NCBI GenBank assembly: GCA_035945995.1
Contig: DASYZR010000111.1
Location: 1 to 41,641 of the forward strand
Reading direction: 5' to 3'
Source of the DNA: a bacterium
GTDB lineage: Bacteria > Sysuimicrobiota > Sysuimicrobiia > Sysuimicrobiales > Segetimicrobiaceae
DNA: 41,641 nt
The notes under the pieces were generated by a model. It was given only the letters and a program-made list of their open reading frames with translations, had not been told where the DNA came from and ran no database searches. The number at the start of each line of letters is the position of its first letter. Position 1 is the stretch's first letter. The translations under genes were made by a program, and so were the position numbers. Positions 24,386 to 32,213 of this stretch are shown here, in pieces.

Positions 24386-24815
24386 GACGCCGCGTCCCCC
24401 ATAAACCAAAACTAAGCGTGCAGATTGCACGTCGGTTTCCCCCCTATCGATTGTGACAGGATCGGCCGGCATGGCACCTCGATTGTCAGTCCCGCCGTAC
24501 ACGCACCCCCTCTGAACGTCATCGGATCGTGACGTGTCCCCGATACCCTCCTCCGGAGTTCCGGTCAATGTCTGGGTCGGGGTGGTTGATCGTGGCCTCC
24601 CAATCGACATCCAATCCGTGCTAGCGTTATAGTGAATCTTGTTCCGAGGCCACCGGAATCTGATGGCTCAGGGCCAACGCATATACCCGATCAAGATCAA
24701 GATACTGAGCACATCTGCAATGGCTGGGGTACTTGGCGGCCGTTTTCATTTGAAAGCCGGTGATTGGAGGCGCTTCGCCACACACCAGAGGGTGATTCGC
24801 GAAGCACCGTGCCTG
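24386..24815. other. intergenic stretch holding a short glycosidase-gene fragment
   Basis: No intact gene is present in these 430 bases. At about 24738-24772 the reverse strand encodes I-T-G-F-Q-M-K-T-A-A-K, which is nearly identical in DNA to the G-F-Q-M-R-T-A-A-K part of the truncated glycosidase copy at 30637-30966. It is therefore a tiny relic of the same gene. The rest shows nothing I can identify. The promoter of the gene starting at 24385 should lie here. Confidence 0.4.
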
Positions 24816-25445
24816 CTAGATGTTGAATTTGTAGCAGTACTTCGGCGTCACCCCCCCGACCTGGCCCCACCCGACATGAGAGGCAAAAACGGACCACTCG
24901 TTGGCCCATTCCTCGCACGTTTGTGTCTCCTCTTTGAGTAGTTTCTCCTTTCCCCCCTTGGCCCACAGCAGACGATATCCGCCCCACCAGGCGCCGCCGG
25001 CGCCGGAGGCTTGCGCGGCCGCGAAGCCCTTGAAGTGTTCCTTGAGGGCCGTGCTCCCGCCTTGCTTGCTCCATCGAAGACCGCCGGCCGGCACGGTACT
25101 CACGTCGTGCTTGGATTCGAATACGTAGGTGGTATAGCCGTCGGCACTCACCAACATCAGGACAACACGGAGAATTCTGTACGGCTCCTGGCGTTTATAG
25201 TCGACGGCAAAGGCGTACTGGCCGTCCGGGTGAACGGTCAGTTTGACTCCTCCTGTTCCGTTCTTGAAACGCCAATTCACTATGATCGGTCCCGTGCCGG
25301 GGGCGACAGCTCGTCTTGGGGTCATTTCCACTGGCTTTTCCGCCGCGACCGACGGCGTCGCGCCGGGCGGCGGAGGCGCCGCAGCAACAGAATTGGCAAG
25401 GAGCATCCACGTCGAAAGCATCGATACGAGCCGAAGATATCCCAT
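24816..25445 (-). CDS. exported array protein, domain family A, copy 1
   Basis: A 209-aa protein with the array-type signal peptide (GYLRLVSMLSTWMLLANSVA). The mature domain is shared with the genes at 32795, 33444 and 34142. Block 1 is PIIVNWRFKNGTGGVKLTV, block 2 DGQYAFAVDYKRQEPYRIL, block 3 a V-Y-x-F strand (YTTYVFESKHDVSTVPAGGL), and block 4 RWSKQGGSTALKEHFKGFAA followed by W-G-G-Y-R-L. Two cysteines sit in the C-terminal region (T-C-E-E-W-A-N and K-Y-C-Y-K-F) and may form a disulfide. It appears to be an all-beta extracellular domain that I do not recognise from any named family. An SD (ggagga) lies within the conserved leader just upstream. Confidence 0.75.
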   Translation of the reverse strand: MGYLRLVSMLSTWMLLANSVAAAPPPPGATPSVAAEKPVEMTPRRAVAPGTGPIIVNWRFKNGTGGVKLTVHPDGQYAFAVDYKRQEPYRILRVVLMLVSADGYTTYVFESKHDVSTVPAGGLRWSKQGGSTALKEHFKGFAAAQASGAGGAWWGGYRLLWAKGGKEKLLKEETQTCEEWANEWSVFASHVGWGQVGGVTPKYCYKFNI

Positions 25446-25448
25446 TAT

Positions 25449-25475
25449 GGTCTCCTCCGACTCGGCATGCGATCC
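25449..25475 (-). promoter_or_regulatory. array leader element, copy 1
   Basis: The reverse strand reads GGATCGCATGCCGAGTCGG followed by AGGAGACC and the start codon of the family A gene at 25445. The element recurs before six other island genes or remnants. The core G-A-T-C-G-C-A-T-G-C-C-G-A is partly palindromic around GCATGC and overlaps the SD. Confidence 0.6.
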
Positions 25476-25485
25476 CTACCGGCGG

Positions 25486-26127
25486 TCACGGCATGACCGT
25501 TGGCATGACAGTCGGCACCGAGACGCTCGCACCTGTCGTAGTGAAAAGCCGTGTGCTTCCGCCGGCGTGGAAACCCGTCACCCTTGGGTTGATCACAGGG
25601 ACCGTCGGCGCTGTGTTGATCAGGATAAACCGTGACTCTTGATGCTGCTTGCATAACAGGTTGGGATCCTTCAAGGTAAACGTTATCAGGGCTCCCGGTG
25701 CGCGGCTTCGCGTGGCTTGTTGAGGCGCCACCGTGCCCAATCCATCTGTCCGGTAGGCAACATTGAATGCTGCACTCGAGAAATTCGCCGTCGCGATTCG
25801 GTTGATAGCGCCTGGACCTGAGGTGCGGCGGATGCGATAGTAGAAGTCGAGTCCCCCCCCCGTGCTCGACCGAACCACTCGGTCTTGCAGCTGGCCCGTG
25901 CACAGAACTGCCCCATTCTTCTTGATCGTGAACGGCAGCGATGCGTCGTGGATCACGGTACCTGCCAAGCCTGGCTCTGCGGCGGCGCTCGTTGCCGGCA
26001 CCGCGATGCTCCCACCCGGTGGGAGAGAAACCGATACGGCCAGCGCGGCTGCCGTTGCTGACAAGACAAGCGCCGCGGCGATCCCAGTTGCCAGCCGTCC
26101 TTTATCTCGTGCAAATCCCCTTGTCAA
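25486..26127 (-). CDS. exported protein of unknown function
   Basis: A 213-aa protein with a hydrophobic N-terminal signal region (LATGIAAALVLSATAAALAV). The mature part is beta-rich (LPFTIKKNGAVLCTGQLQDR, RTSGPGAINRIATANFSSAA) and has two cysteines (V-L-C-T-G and L-L-C-K-Q) suited to a disulfide. It ends in a Thr/Val repeat (SVPTVMPTVMP). The start is a TTG at 26127 with an aggaggggaggg run eight bases upstream. It does not carry the array leader. It lies between two array-leader genes on the same strand, and its stop is 10 bases upstream of leader copy 1. Family not recognised. Confidence 0.6.
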   Translation of the reverse strand: MTRGFARDKGRLATGIAAALVLSATAAALAVSVSLPPGGSIAVPATSAAAEPGLAGTVIHDASLPFTIKKNGAVLCTGQLQDRVVRSSTGGGLDFYYRIRRTSGPGAINRIATANFSSAAFNVAYRTDGLGTVAPQQATRSRAPGALITFTLKDPNLLCKQHQESRFILINTAPTVPVINPRVTGFHAGGSTRLFTTTGASVSVPTVMPTVMP

Positions 26128-26253
26128 AGCGTCAACCCTCCCCTCCTATGTCGATCCTGCAGAGGATATGAACCTGACCCCCAATACGTGATCGCCTTCC
26201 ATTCCTGGGGCCGGCCATGAGCGCATGCGCATTTCGGTGCGCCCACCCGAGTC

Positions 26254-26505
26254 TTAGAGGTGCGCTGCCACCCACGCGGCCAGTGTTCCTTCTTGCTCGA
26301 CCATTTGAGATGTCAACGTTCCCTTCGGAAGAAGGTGGATATCGAAGTGCGCCGTCGGTCCCGTGCTGGCGACAACAGAATGGGCAGGCGTAATGTTCGC
26401 TGCCGCATCTGCCGCGGGCAACATCACCGCCGAGGGCATCGCAGAAGCAGAACGGGCAAGAAACACCCAGACTGCAAAAAGTGAAGCCAGGCGAAGGTGT
26501 CCCAT
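26254..26505 (-). CDS. short array protein: shared signal peptide with a different tail
   Basis: An 83-aa protein. The N-terminus GHLRLASLFAVWVFLARSAS is the array signal peptide, preceded by the conserved leader and SD. The mature part (MLPAADAAANITPAHSVVAS, TGPTAHFDIHLLPKG) keeps the family A lead-in x-x-I-T-P-A-H-S-V-V-A-x-x-G-P. It then diverges into TLTSQMVEQEGTLAAWVAAH instead of the P-I-x-V-N-W block. It is either a truncated and recombined family A copy or a real short product. A GTG immediately before the ATG is an alternative start. Confidence 0.5.
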   Translation of the reverse strand: MGHLRLASLFAVWVFLARSASAMPSAVMLPAADAAANITPAHSVVASTGPTAHFDIHLLPKGTLTSQMVEQEGTLAAWVAAHL

Positions 26506-26508
26506 CAC

Positions 26509-26533
26509 GGCCTCCCCGACTCGTCACGCGTCC
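26509..26533 (-). promoter_or_regulatory. array leader element, copy 2
   Basis: The reverse strand reads GGACGCGTGACGAGTCGGG followed by GAGGCC, four bases before the ATG at 26505. It is a diverged version of the G-A-T-C-G-C-A-T-G-C-C-G-A-T-T-C-G-G leader. The SD portion (ggggagg) is intact. Confidence 0.5.
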
Positions 26534-26588
26534 GCAACGCCTGCAGCACCCTGCGCAGACCCCATCGTAGGTCGGATCGGGAGCGCCT

Positions 26589-26695
26589 TTACGGATGCCA
26601 AGGCGGCGCCGATATGGCGACGGCGTCGTTCGCGTACTCGCGCAGATGCTGAAACGAGACAAACCCATACCCGGCGTTGCCGAAGCCTGTGCCAA
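26589..26695 (-). pseudogene. C-terminal fragment of the papain-like protease gene
   Basis: The reverse strand encodes GFGNAGYGFVSFQHLREYAN followed by D-A-V-A-I-S-A-P-P-W and a stop. This matches the last about 33 residues of the protease gene at 28500-29887 with only a few substitutions (Y to H, I to V, K to S). Nothing upstream of G-F-G-N continues the protease, so it is a partial duplicate left by recombination. Confidence 0.75.
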
Positions 26696-26730
26696 CCTCG
26701 CCCTCCCATCGCTGCGCCATGGGCCCCTCC

Positions 26731-26755
26731 CTTTCCCGCAAGGGGTGCGGGAAAG
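26731..26755 (-). terminator. strong hairpin downstream of the G1-like gene
   Basis: A perfect 10-bp inverted repeat, CTTTCCCGCA and TGCGGGAAAG, encloses a 5-base loop and starts 36 bases past the stop codon of the leftward gene ending at 26791. There is no long U-tract. It is the best hairpin in this part of the island. Confidence 0.55.
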
Positions 26756-26790
26756 TTAGGCGCCCGCCCGTCGACGAGCCGATCGTGCGG

Positions 26791-28173
26791 CTACTTCTTG
26801 CTGACGCATCTTCCCCTATTCGCATCCCACGTGTCTTTGGCTCCACACTTTGTCTCAACCCACTTGACTGCCCCGGTTGGCAGGGTGATGAGGAGATGCC
26901 GGGAACTCTTATTGTTGTCGGTCAACAGGTGGACCCTCGGGTCGGTATTTATCCCCACAAATTTGCCTTTTCCCTTGACACCGTCGCCCTTGATCAGATC
27001 GGCAGACCCATGCATCGTCACTGGCGAGAAAATGGGCCACTCGTGCGAACCCTTGACGACCTGGTTGGTGTCGTTTTCGATGATGAATTCCGTCTGCCAG
27101 CCGAGCTTGCCGTTGCCCAGGTCACCGGCGACTAGCTTGTAGGACGGGCAGTCTGAGCTTTCGGCCTGATCGCATTTCCATTGTGCGTGTTGGGTGATGT
27201 CGACCATGTTCGTGCACTCGTAGCCACCGTTCAGATCCAAGCCTCCCTTGGCGTTGCAATACCACTCCTCGATGGAGATGAGGTCGCCGGGCCTCGGAGT
27301 GAATCGTGTTCCTGCGGTGTCGATTCCCTTGTTGCTGTGAGGGTCAAAAGACTGGCGGTGAATCCCAAATGATGCGGTTGTCGCCGTCGTACGTACGTCG
27401 ATGAGGGCTTGGAAAACATTGTCGAGCCCGTTCCATATCGTCATCGCGGCAGTGGGACCGGGCGTCACCTTTGGGACAACGACGGTTGCCGAACTCGCCC
27501 CGTAACTGAGTGTCTCAGCGGACGTCGCCTTCTTTTGGTAGGAACCTTGAAGGATGACCCCGGTCCAGCCAGACGACGGGGTCGTGTAGACCTTCGCGTT
27601 TAACACGGGGGCCGGCAAAGTTCGGTCAGTACGGAGCTCGTGCACCGGCACGCTCGCCGCAGCCAGCCACCTTTGGTACGCGTCCGGATTCTCTGCCGGA
27701 TCGGGGCGCAGCCCGTAGCCTGCCTTTACCAGTTCTTCCGGCGTGAAGCGACGCGGGTCGCCGGTAAGTGCTGGCCGAACCGCCAGAGTCGTGCGCGATG
27801 CGTCAAACGGGCGCGGTTTGAAAGTCGCCTCCGAGCGAAGATCGACGGAATAGGTCTTGGTCCGTTTATTGGTATCGGTGCAATCGAGCGCCAACCGCTC
27901 GACGCTGCTCGGCAGCTTTGGACGCACCGCGAGAAAGCGGGCCACGCCGTCCTCTTCGGCATTGATGTGGAGTGACTGCCGCGGGTCGTTGTTCCCCGCG
28001 GGGTGGAGCATGCAGTTGCTGCCCGGGAGAACGGCGACCGAGGCCTCCTCAAATTGCCCCGCATCGCCTGGCGCCGCGGCGGAGCGCGCGATGTTGGGGT
28101 ACATCGCCAGACCGACAATCAGCACAAACGCACACGCTACGCCGCGGCGACCGGAGGATCCGTGCCGTACCAT
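26791..28173 (-). CDS. exported G1-peptidase-like (eqolisin-fold) protein
   Basis: A 460-aa protein with a signal peptide (GVACAFVLIVGLAMYPNIAR). After a 170-residue N-terminal region (SLHINAEEDGVARFLAVRPK) comes SSGWTGVILQGSYQKKATS, then a V-V-V-P strand, then MTIWNGLDNVFQALIDVRTT. In eqolisin-type G1 proteins these correspond to the N-W-S-G start, the V-P strand and the W-x-G-x-D-G...L-I-Q-x-G block. The catalytic Gln position appears as Asp here (L-I-D-V), so peptidase activity is doubtful. FTPRPGDLISIEEWYCNAKG and several Cys (ECTNM, KCDQAESSDCPSYK) suggest disulfides. The end holds KWVETKCGAKDTWDANRGRC. An aggagg SD precedes the ATG by five bases. Assignment is by motif order only. Confidence 0.5.
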   Translation of the reverse strand: MVRHGSSGRRGVACAFVLIVGLAMYPNIARSAAAPGDAGQFEEASVAVLPGSNCMLHPAGNNDPRQSLHINAEEDGVARFLAVRPKLPSSVERLALDCTDTNKRTKTYSVDLRSEATFKPRPFDASRTTLAVRPALTGDPRRFTPEELVKAGYGLRPDPAENPDAYQRWLAAASVPVHELRTDRTLPAPVLNAKVYTTPSSGWTGVILQGSYQKKATSAETLSYGASSATVVVPKVTPGPTAAMTIWNGLDNVFQALIDVRTTATTASFGIHRQSFDPHSNKGIDTAGTRFTPRPGDLISIEEWYCNAKGGLDLNGGYECTNMVDITQHAQWKCDQAESSDCPSYKLVAGDLGNGKLGWQTEFIIENDTNQVVKGSHEWPIFSPVTMHGSADLIKGDGVKGKGKFVGINTDPRVHLLTDNNKSSRHLLITLPTGAVKWVETKCGAKDTWDANRGRCVSKK

Positions 28174-28222
28174 GGCAGCCTCCTGAAAATAGGAAATTTT
28201 GCGTTTCAGCCGACGCGATCAG

Positions 28223-28465
28223 TTACCACACGATAATGGGGCCATTCGGAGAACCTTCGCAATACCACGCTCGCCAGGATGCCCAGAACCACTTGTCGTC
28301 CTCTTTCACTTTGCATCGCCGCATCTGGCCTGGAGTTGTTTTCTGTCTTCAACGCTCGCCCCAAACTCATATGACCCGTACCAGGCGTGCTGAGAAAATG
28401 TCTTGAAGGCGTTCTTGAGCACGGCGCTCTTGCCGTGCTTACTCCATCCGGAGTGAGCGCCTGCG
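28223..28465 (-). pseudogene. fragment of an array domain family A gene
   Basis: The reverse strand reads HSGWSKHGKSAVLKNAFKTF, then S-Q-H-A-W-Y-G-S-Y-E-F. This is block 4 of family A (W-S-K-x-G-x-S-A-x-L-K-x-x-F-K-x-F...W-x-G-x-Y). After R-K-Q-L-Q-A-R-C the frame shifts. A second frame (KEDDKWFWASWRAWYCEG) continues to a stop at 28223, as expected for the W-x-x-x-x-W/Cys-rich family A C-terminus. The signal peptide and blocks 1-3 are missing, so the fragment is dead. Confidence 0.6.
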
Positions 28466-28499
28466 CTCAGTGATTGGTTCCTTTCTGCATAACAACGCA

Positions 28500-29887
28500 T
28501 CAGTGCTTGGGGCGCGGGGCGCGCCTGGCTGACGGCCAGGGCGGCGCCTTTATGGCGATGGCGTCGTTCGCGTACTCGCGCAGATACTGAAACGAGACAA
28601 ACCCATACCCGGCGTTGCCGAAGCTTGGGCCAAAACTGTTCCGAAAGATGAAATACCCGCCGCCGGGAAAGGCGCGCGATTCGTGGAACCCGACCAAGTC
28701 GATGGAATGGCCGTCGAACATCGGCGGGTTGGGGCCTGAATTGGCACTGCGGGGATAGTCCTTGAGTAGCGGAACGCCGTCGACGGTCACCGTGGCGAAG
28801 TTCGTGAGCCACCAGATCCCCGTGGCCACGGGCCGGCCGGAACGGAGCGTCGCCAGCACGCGCTGCAGCTCCGCGGGGGTCATCCCCTTGGTGTTGTCCC
28901 AGACCTTGAGGGTAGTAAACGGGTATCGGACCGGAAACATCGCCTTGGCCGCGGCGATGGTCGAGGCGCTCGGCGTCGCGGGATGGGTGGGATCGTACGC
29001 CGGCAGGTACGGCATGCTCGCGTTTGGCGCGATCCCCCACGTCTGATACCCACTGATCATCTTCGTGAAGAATCCGCCGTCGCTGTCTTCGCCGGTCGCT
29101 TTGTTGCCCGCTCAGTTGAGATACTCCTCCGACAGCGCAGCCGCGCTCCCGTGTGCGCTGGTCATCGCGGCCCGCTGGTACTCGATCAGAAACGTCGTCG
29201 CAAACACGGTGCACGTGCCGCGATTCCCCTGATCGCGCACGGCGAGGGCGCGGCGCATGATGATGGGGCGAAGGTCGACCTCCGGCGCGCGACCGGAGGC
29301 GAAGTGCTCTGTGAAGGTGACACGGACCGGTACCGCGGGTCGCCAGTTGGGGTTGCGTCCGGGGTTGGCCGTGGAGATTGTCTGCGGCGGATGTGGTGCG
29401 AACGTCGGCGACGGCGTGACTTTCACAGCCGTCTGGCTCGTGATCCGCACGGTGGACGTGGCCGCGTCCCATAGCACGTCGGCGCCGAGCGCCTGACTCA
29501 CGATACGAAGCGGGACCATCGTGCGGCCGCCGACGAGCACCGCCGGCACGTCCAAAAACTGCGGAGCTCATTTACGGACGCCCCTGTTGACCCGATCCTG
29601 AGGGCAACACGGGTTGCGCCGTGCTGCGCAAGCACCGTCTGCGACGCCGAAGCCCAGGCGACCGTCGCTTCCAGGCGTTCGAAGGCACCGCGCAGAGGAA
29701 CGAGGACCCTTCCCTTCGTGATCACCGGCGCCTGATCGAATTGGACAACACCGCCGTCAACAAGAACCCGGACGGACCGCGTCGGGGTTTGCGCGATTGT
29801 CTGTGAGGTGAGGCCTGCACACAATGCCGCCATCAGGACAGCACCGACGAGCCTCCTGTGGAGTAACTCCGTCTGCGCCGCCACCAT
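28500..29887 (-). pseudogene. exported papain-like cysteine protease with copper-amine-oxidase-type stalk domain, disrupted
   Basis: The original gene ran from an ATG at 29887 (SD ggaggggagggg) to 28500, about 462 codons. It has a signal peptide (LVGAVLMAALCAGLTSQTIA), a stalk/Cu-amine-oxidase N-terminal-like domain (VLVDGGVVQFDQAPVITKGR, VLVPLRGAFERLEATVAWAS) and a C1A peptidase with Q/C in D-Q-G-N-R-G-T-C-T-V-F-A, His in D-G-H-S-I-D-L-V-G-F and Asn in F-R-N-S-F-G-P. Two lesions are visible. A one-base deletion near 29565 shifts V-N-[G]-A-P-Q-F-L-D-V-P-A. A TGA at 29114-29112 replaces the Trp of E-E-Y-L-N-W-A. All three catalytic residues are preserved, so the loss may be recent or sequencing-related. 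It might have processed neighbouring array proteins (inference). Confidence 0.75.
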
Positions 29888-29963
29888 TTCCCCTCCCCTC
29901 CGTTCTTCTTGCCGGCCACGACCCGCAGCAAAGAGGGCCCCACGCGGTGCGCCGGCAGTGTGG

Positions 29964-30482
29964 TCACGGGTCAGCGTTGCCGTCTTTGTCCTGATCCTGT
30001 TCGCGGGACGTCTGTAAGATCACTTGCCGGCCAGGATAAGCCCCGCGCCAGGAATGGCCCTTCTGGTAAATCTGGAAGTCTGACCCAATAGCGGAATTCT
30101 CGCCCTTGCGGCTCCATTTGACGTTCCCGGCCGACGCGATGTTGGAACAACATGGCGGCGGCGGAGAGATTGGGGCTGCCTTTTTCAAACACCACAATCA
30201 CAGCTTCCAAATACTTGCCCTTCGACTCGGGTTCATAGTTGCCGGAAAACTGGTAGCTGCCGTTCGAGTCAACGAGCAGATGGGCTGATCCTTTTCCACT
30301 CTTGAAGGTCCAATTCACCTTGATAGATCGTCCCTTGCCGGCGGGAACCGGATTCTCTGGTGTGGCTTCCACTGCCCGAACAGCCACGGCGACATCGCCG
30401 CAGACGGCGGGGACGTTGCAAAGGCAACATTGGCCGGGAACACCCAGACGGCAAGCAGCGCGACCAAACGAAGATGCTTCAT
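29964..30482 (-). pseudogene. array domain family A copy with two frameshifts
   Basis: The ATG at 30482 opens the array signal peptide (KHLRLVALLAVWVFPANVAF). After P-P-S-A-A-M the frame is lost. Blocks 1-2 continue in another frame (VEATPENPVPAGKGRSIKVN, W-T-F-K-S-G-K-G, LLVDSNGSYQFSGNY). A second shift near 30165 puts block 4 in the third frame (VKWSRKGENSAIGSDFQIYQ, K-G-H-S-W-R-G-A-Y), ending at 29964. Homology to the intact copies makes both shifts clear. The leader upstream is well preserved. Confidence 0.75.
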
Positions 30483-30483
30483 C

Positions 30484-30514
30484 TCGGCCTCCCCGAAATA
30501 GCATGCGTTTTCGG
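30484..30514 (-). promoter_or_regulatory. array leader element, copy 3
   Basis: The reverse strand reads CCGAAAACGCATGC, then TATTTCGGGGAGG, just before the ATG at 30482. CCGAAA and TTTCGG form an inverted repeat around the GCATGC core, and the SD (ggggagg) overlaps the distal arm. The leader is preserved although the gene is frameshifted. Confidence 0.6.
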
Positions 30515-30636
30515 CAAGATGTTGGAGCCCCCCCCGAGCGATCGGTCATTCTCGCGCTTGCGCAGACATCCTCCTTGTCAGCCGCCTGGCAGATCGCCGC
30601 CGTGCCGACTCCCAATTTTCCTCTGGTCAGAAGGCG

Positions 30637-30966
30637 CTATCGCGGAAATAACGCGGCCGCGTACCGCAGATCCGGCTGCATCTCGTCAGCCAAAACGTCC
30701 GGCGCGTAGATCTCAAGATAATTGACGTGCCGACCAGCACTGTTTCGTTTCATCGCGATATCAATTGATTTTCTGAGGGCAAGGAGAGGATCGCCCTCGG
30801 CGCTCATCCTTTTGCTCGCGAATTTAGCAGCCGTTCTCATTTGAAAGCCGGTGACAATGCGTCCGATGTAGCCAATGACGAATTGGTCCTCCGCTTGTGA
30901 GTTGGGAGTGTGAGCGCCTTGGCCCGCATGGACATCGTTTAATTGAAGCGTAAATCGTCGCGGCAC
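30637..30966 (-). pseudogene. C-terminal fragment of the TIM-barrel glycosidase-like gene
   Basis: About 110 codons match the end of the protein at 21375-22472. RRFTLQLNDVHAG aligns with the R-F-A-L-Q-N-S-N segment, DQFVIGYIGRIVTGFQMRTA with D-F-V-I-R-Y-N-G-Q-I-V-T-G-F-Q-L-R-T, and VNYLEIYAPDVLADEMQPDL with the C-terminus. The homology stops abruptly at about 30966, where IS1380-type transposase sequence begins on the other strand. The insertion therefore probably removed the N-terminal 250 residues. No authentic start remains. Confidence 0.75.
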
Positions 30967-31290
30967 CACAACAAGAGAGGAACCGCAGAACAGTGGATCA
31001 AGGAAGGCAAGCTAGCCGTGAAGATGACACGGCTGAGTTGTCACCGGTTCCGGGCCAACGAGGTGGGCTCGCGCTGAGCGTCATCGCCTACAACCTGGGG
31101 AACCTGTGGCGTCGACTCGCCGTGCCGAAGCAGATTGACACCTCGTCGCTGACGAGCTTGCAGCAACGATTGATCAAGACAGGTGGCCGTCTCGTGAAAC
31201 ATGACGGTACTATTGGTTGCTGCTGGCGGAAGGGCACCTGACGCGGCGGTTATTCGGGACGATCGTGCAGCGGCTGGCCACGCCTACCGG
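30967..31290 (+). mobile_element. IS1380-family transposase C-terminal remnant
   Basis: Three successive frames join into a family-typical C-terminus: N-K-R-G-T-A-E-Q-W-I-K-E-G-K and KMTRLSCHRFRANEV, then (shift) ALSVIAYNLGNLWRRLAVPK and LTSLQQRLIKTGGRLVKH, then (shift) YYWLLLAEGHLTRRLFGTIV. IS1380 transposases end with exactly this Y-N-L-G-N-L-W-R-R-L block. The catalytic N-terminal part is absent. The remnant separates the leftward and rightward halves of the array, and its left edge truncates the glycosidase copy. Confidence 0.75.
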
Positions 31291-31625
31291 GGCCCGCAGG
31301 GTAGCAGACGCCATCGTTGCAGCCGCCGTCAGCGGCAAGGAGGCCGAGGGGCATGGTGTCCGAGAAATCGGCTGTCAGCGCGACCGTGCTGAGCTTTGGG
31401 GGTTTCAGGGGTCCCCGAACAGGCCTTCGCATGGGCCACATGATAGAGTCCGGACGAAGAACCTGGCCGGGCTCCGCAAATGGAAGGAGTCGAGGGCCAA
31501 AAAACAGAAATCCCGGTCAACGATCAGCCTACCATCGAGGCAGAATGTAGACTAGGCTACTGGTCACTCATCTGGCAAAGCTTACCTAGGAATCAACGGC
31601 GTCGCACTACCCTTCTAGCCGTATC
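31291..31625. other. non-coding stretch after the IS remnant
   Basis: About 335 bases without a recognisable gene. The first part may be the 3' end of the former insertion sequence. I could not locate terminal inverted repeats or a target duplication. The stretch 31460-31600 is lower in G+C than its surroundings (ccaaaaaacagaaatcccgg). Confidence 0.35.
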
Positions 31626-32213
31626 ATGCGTCGATTGGGCGTGCTCCCGATCGCGTGCCGATTAGGGGGTGTTACGACGAAACGTCTATATCTCGTTTCC
31701 CTGCTTGGCGTCTGGGTGCTCGTTGCCGGTACCGCCGCCCCTGCGGCGCCCAAACCGCCGACGGAGGCGTGCACGCTGCTTCCGGTCGCGCAGGTCGGCA
31801 AGGCATTCGGAACGCCGTTCCACGTCACCACCCGCAATGGGGAGATCGCGCCGCTAGGCCGCAACACCGCCCCGGGATCGCAGTGCAGCTACACCTCCAA
31901 GAAGCGGCTCCCGGGCTTCCGCGAACCCGGTGGAAACCTGGGGATCTGGTACGTCGTGTACGTGGAGTCATCGACGGCCGTCGCTCGGAACGTGTTCACG
32001 AGCTGGCGGTCGTTCATCGACCGAACCACGGGCCGGACCACCACGGTGGCCGGCATCGGCGATGCCGCATTCCGCGACCCCAATTATGTCCTTCATGTGC
32101 GCACAGGAAAGGCGCACTTCGACATGGGCTTCAACCCGGGGGGCTATAAACCCCCGAACGACCAGCAAGAACGACAACGAGATCTGGCCCAGTGGGTGGT
32201 ACGGCACCTCTAA
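31626..32213 (+). CDS. exported DUF3558-like protein on an array leader, start codon degraded
   Basis: The array signal peptide (KRLYLVSLLGVWVLVAGTAA) is followed by a different mature domain: ACTLLPVAQVGKAFGTPFH, C-S-Y-T-S-K-K, then GIWYVVYVESSTAVARNVFT and TTVAGIGDAAFRDPNYVLHV. The C-x-L-L-x-x-x-x-V start, second Cys and G-I-G-D-A-A-F block resemble the DUF3558 lipoprotein-like fold. The leader element lies at 31649-31669, so by comparison with the other copies translation should begin at 31677. That codon is ACG (atg changed to acg). The nearest usable upstream codons are ATG 31626, TTG 31635 and GTG 31641, which would add 12-17 residues before the signal peptide. I give 31626, with doubt. 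Confidence 0.6.
   Translation: MRRLGVLPIACRLGGVTTKRLYLVSLLGVWVLVAGTAAPAAPKPPTEACTLLPVAQVGKAFGTPFHVTTRNGEIAPLGRNTAPGSQCSYTSKKRLPGFREPGGNLGIWYVVYVESSTAVARNVFTSWRSFIDRTTGRTTTVAGIGDAAFRDPNYVLHVRTGKAHFDMGFNPGGYKPPNDQQERQRDLAQWVVRHL
31649..31669 (+). promoter_or_regulatory. array leader element, copy 4
   Basis: GATCGCGTGCCGATTAGGGG matches the leader of the 32795 gene almost base for base. It precedes the array signal peptide codons, but the expected ATG is ACG at 31677-31679. Confidence 0.55.

Noticed and set aside
29112-29114. In-frame TGA in the protease gene considered as selenocysteine or TGA-as-Trp recoding
   Set aside because: The position is a conserved Trp, not Cys, the gene also carries a frameshift, and many intact genes here end in TGA. 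Nonsense mutation is simpler.
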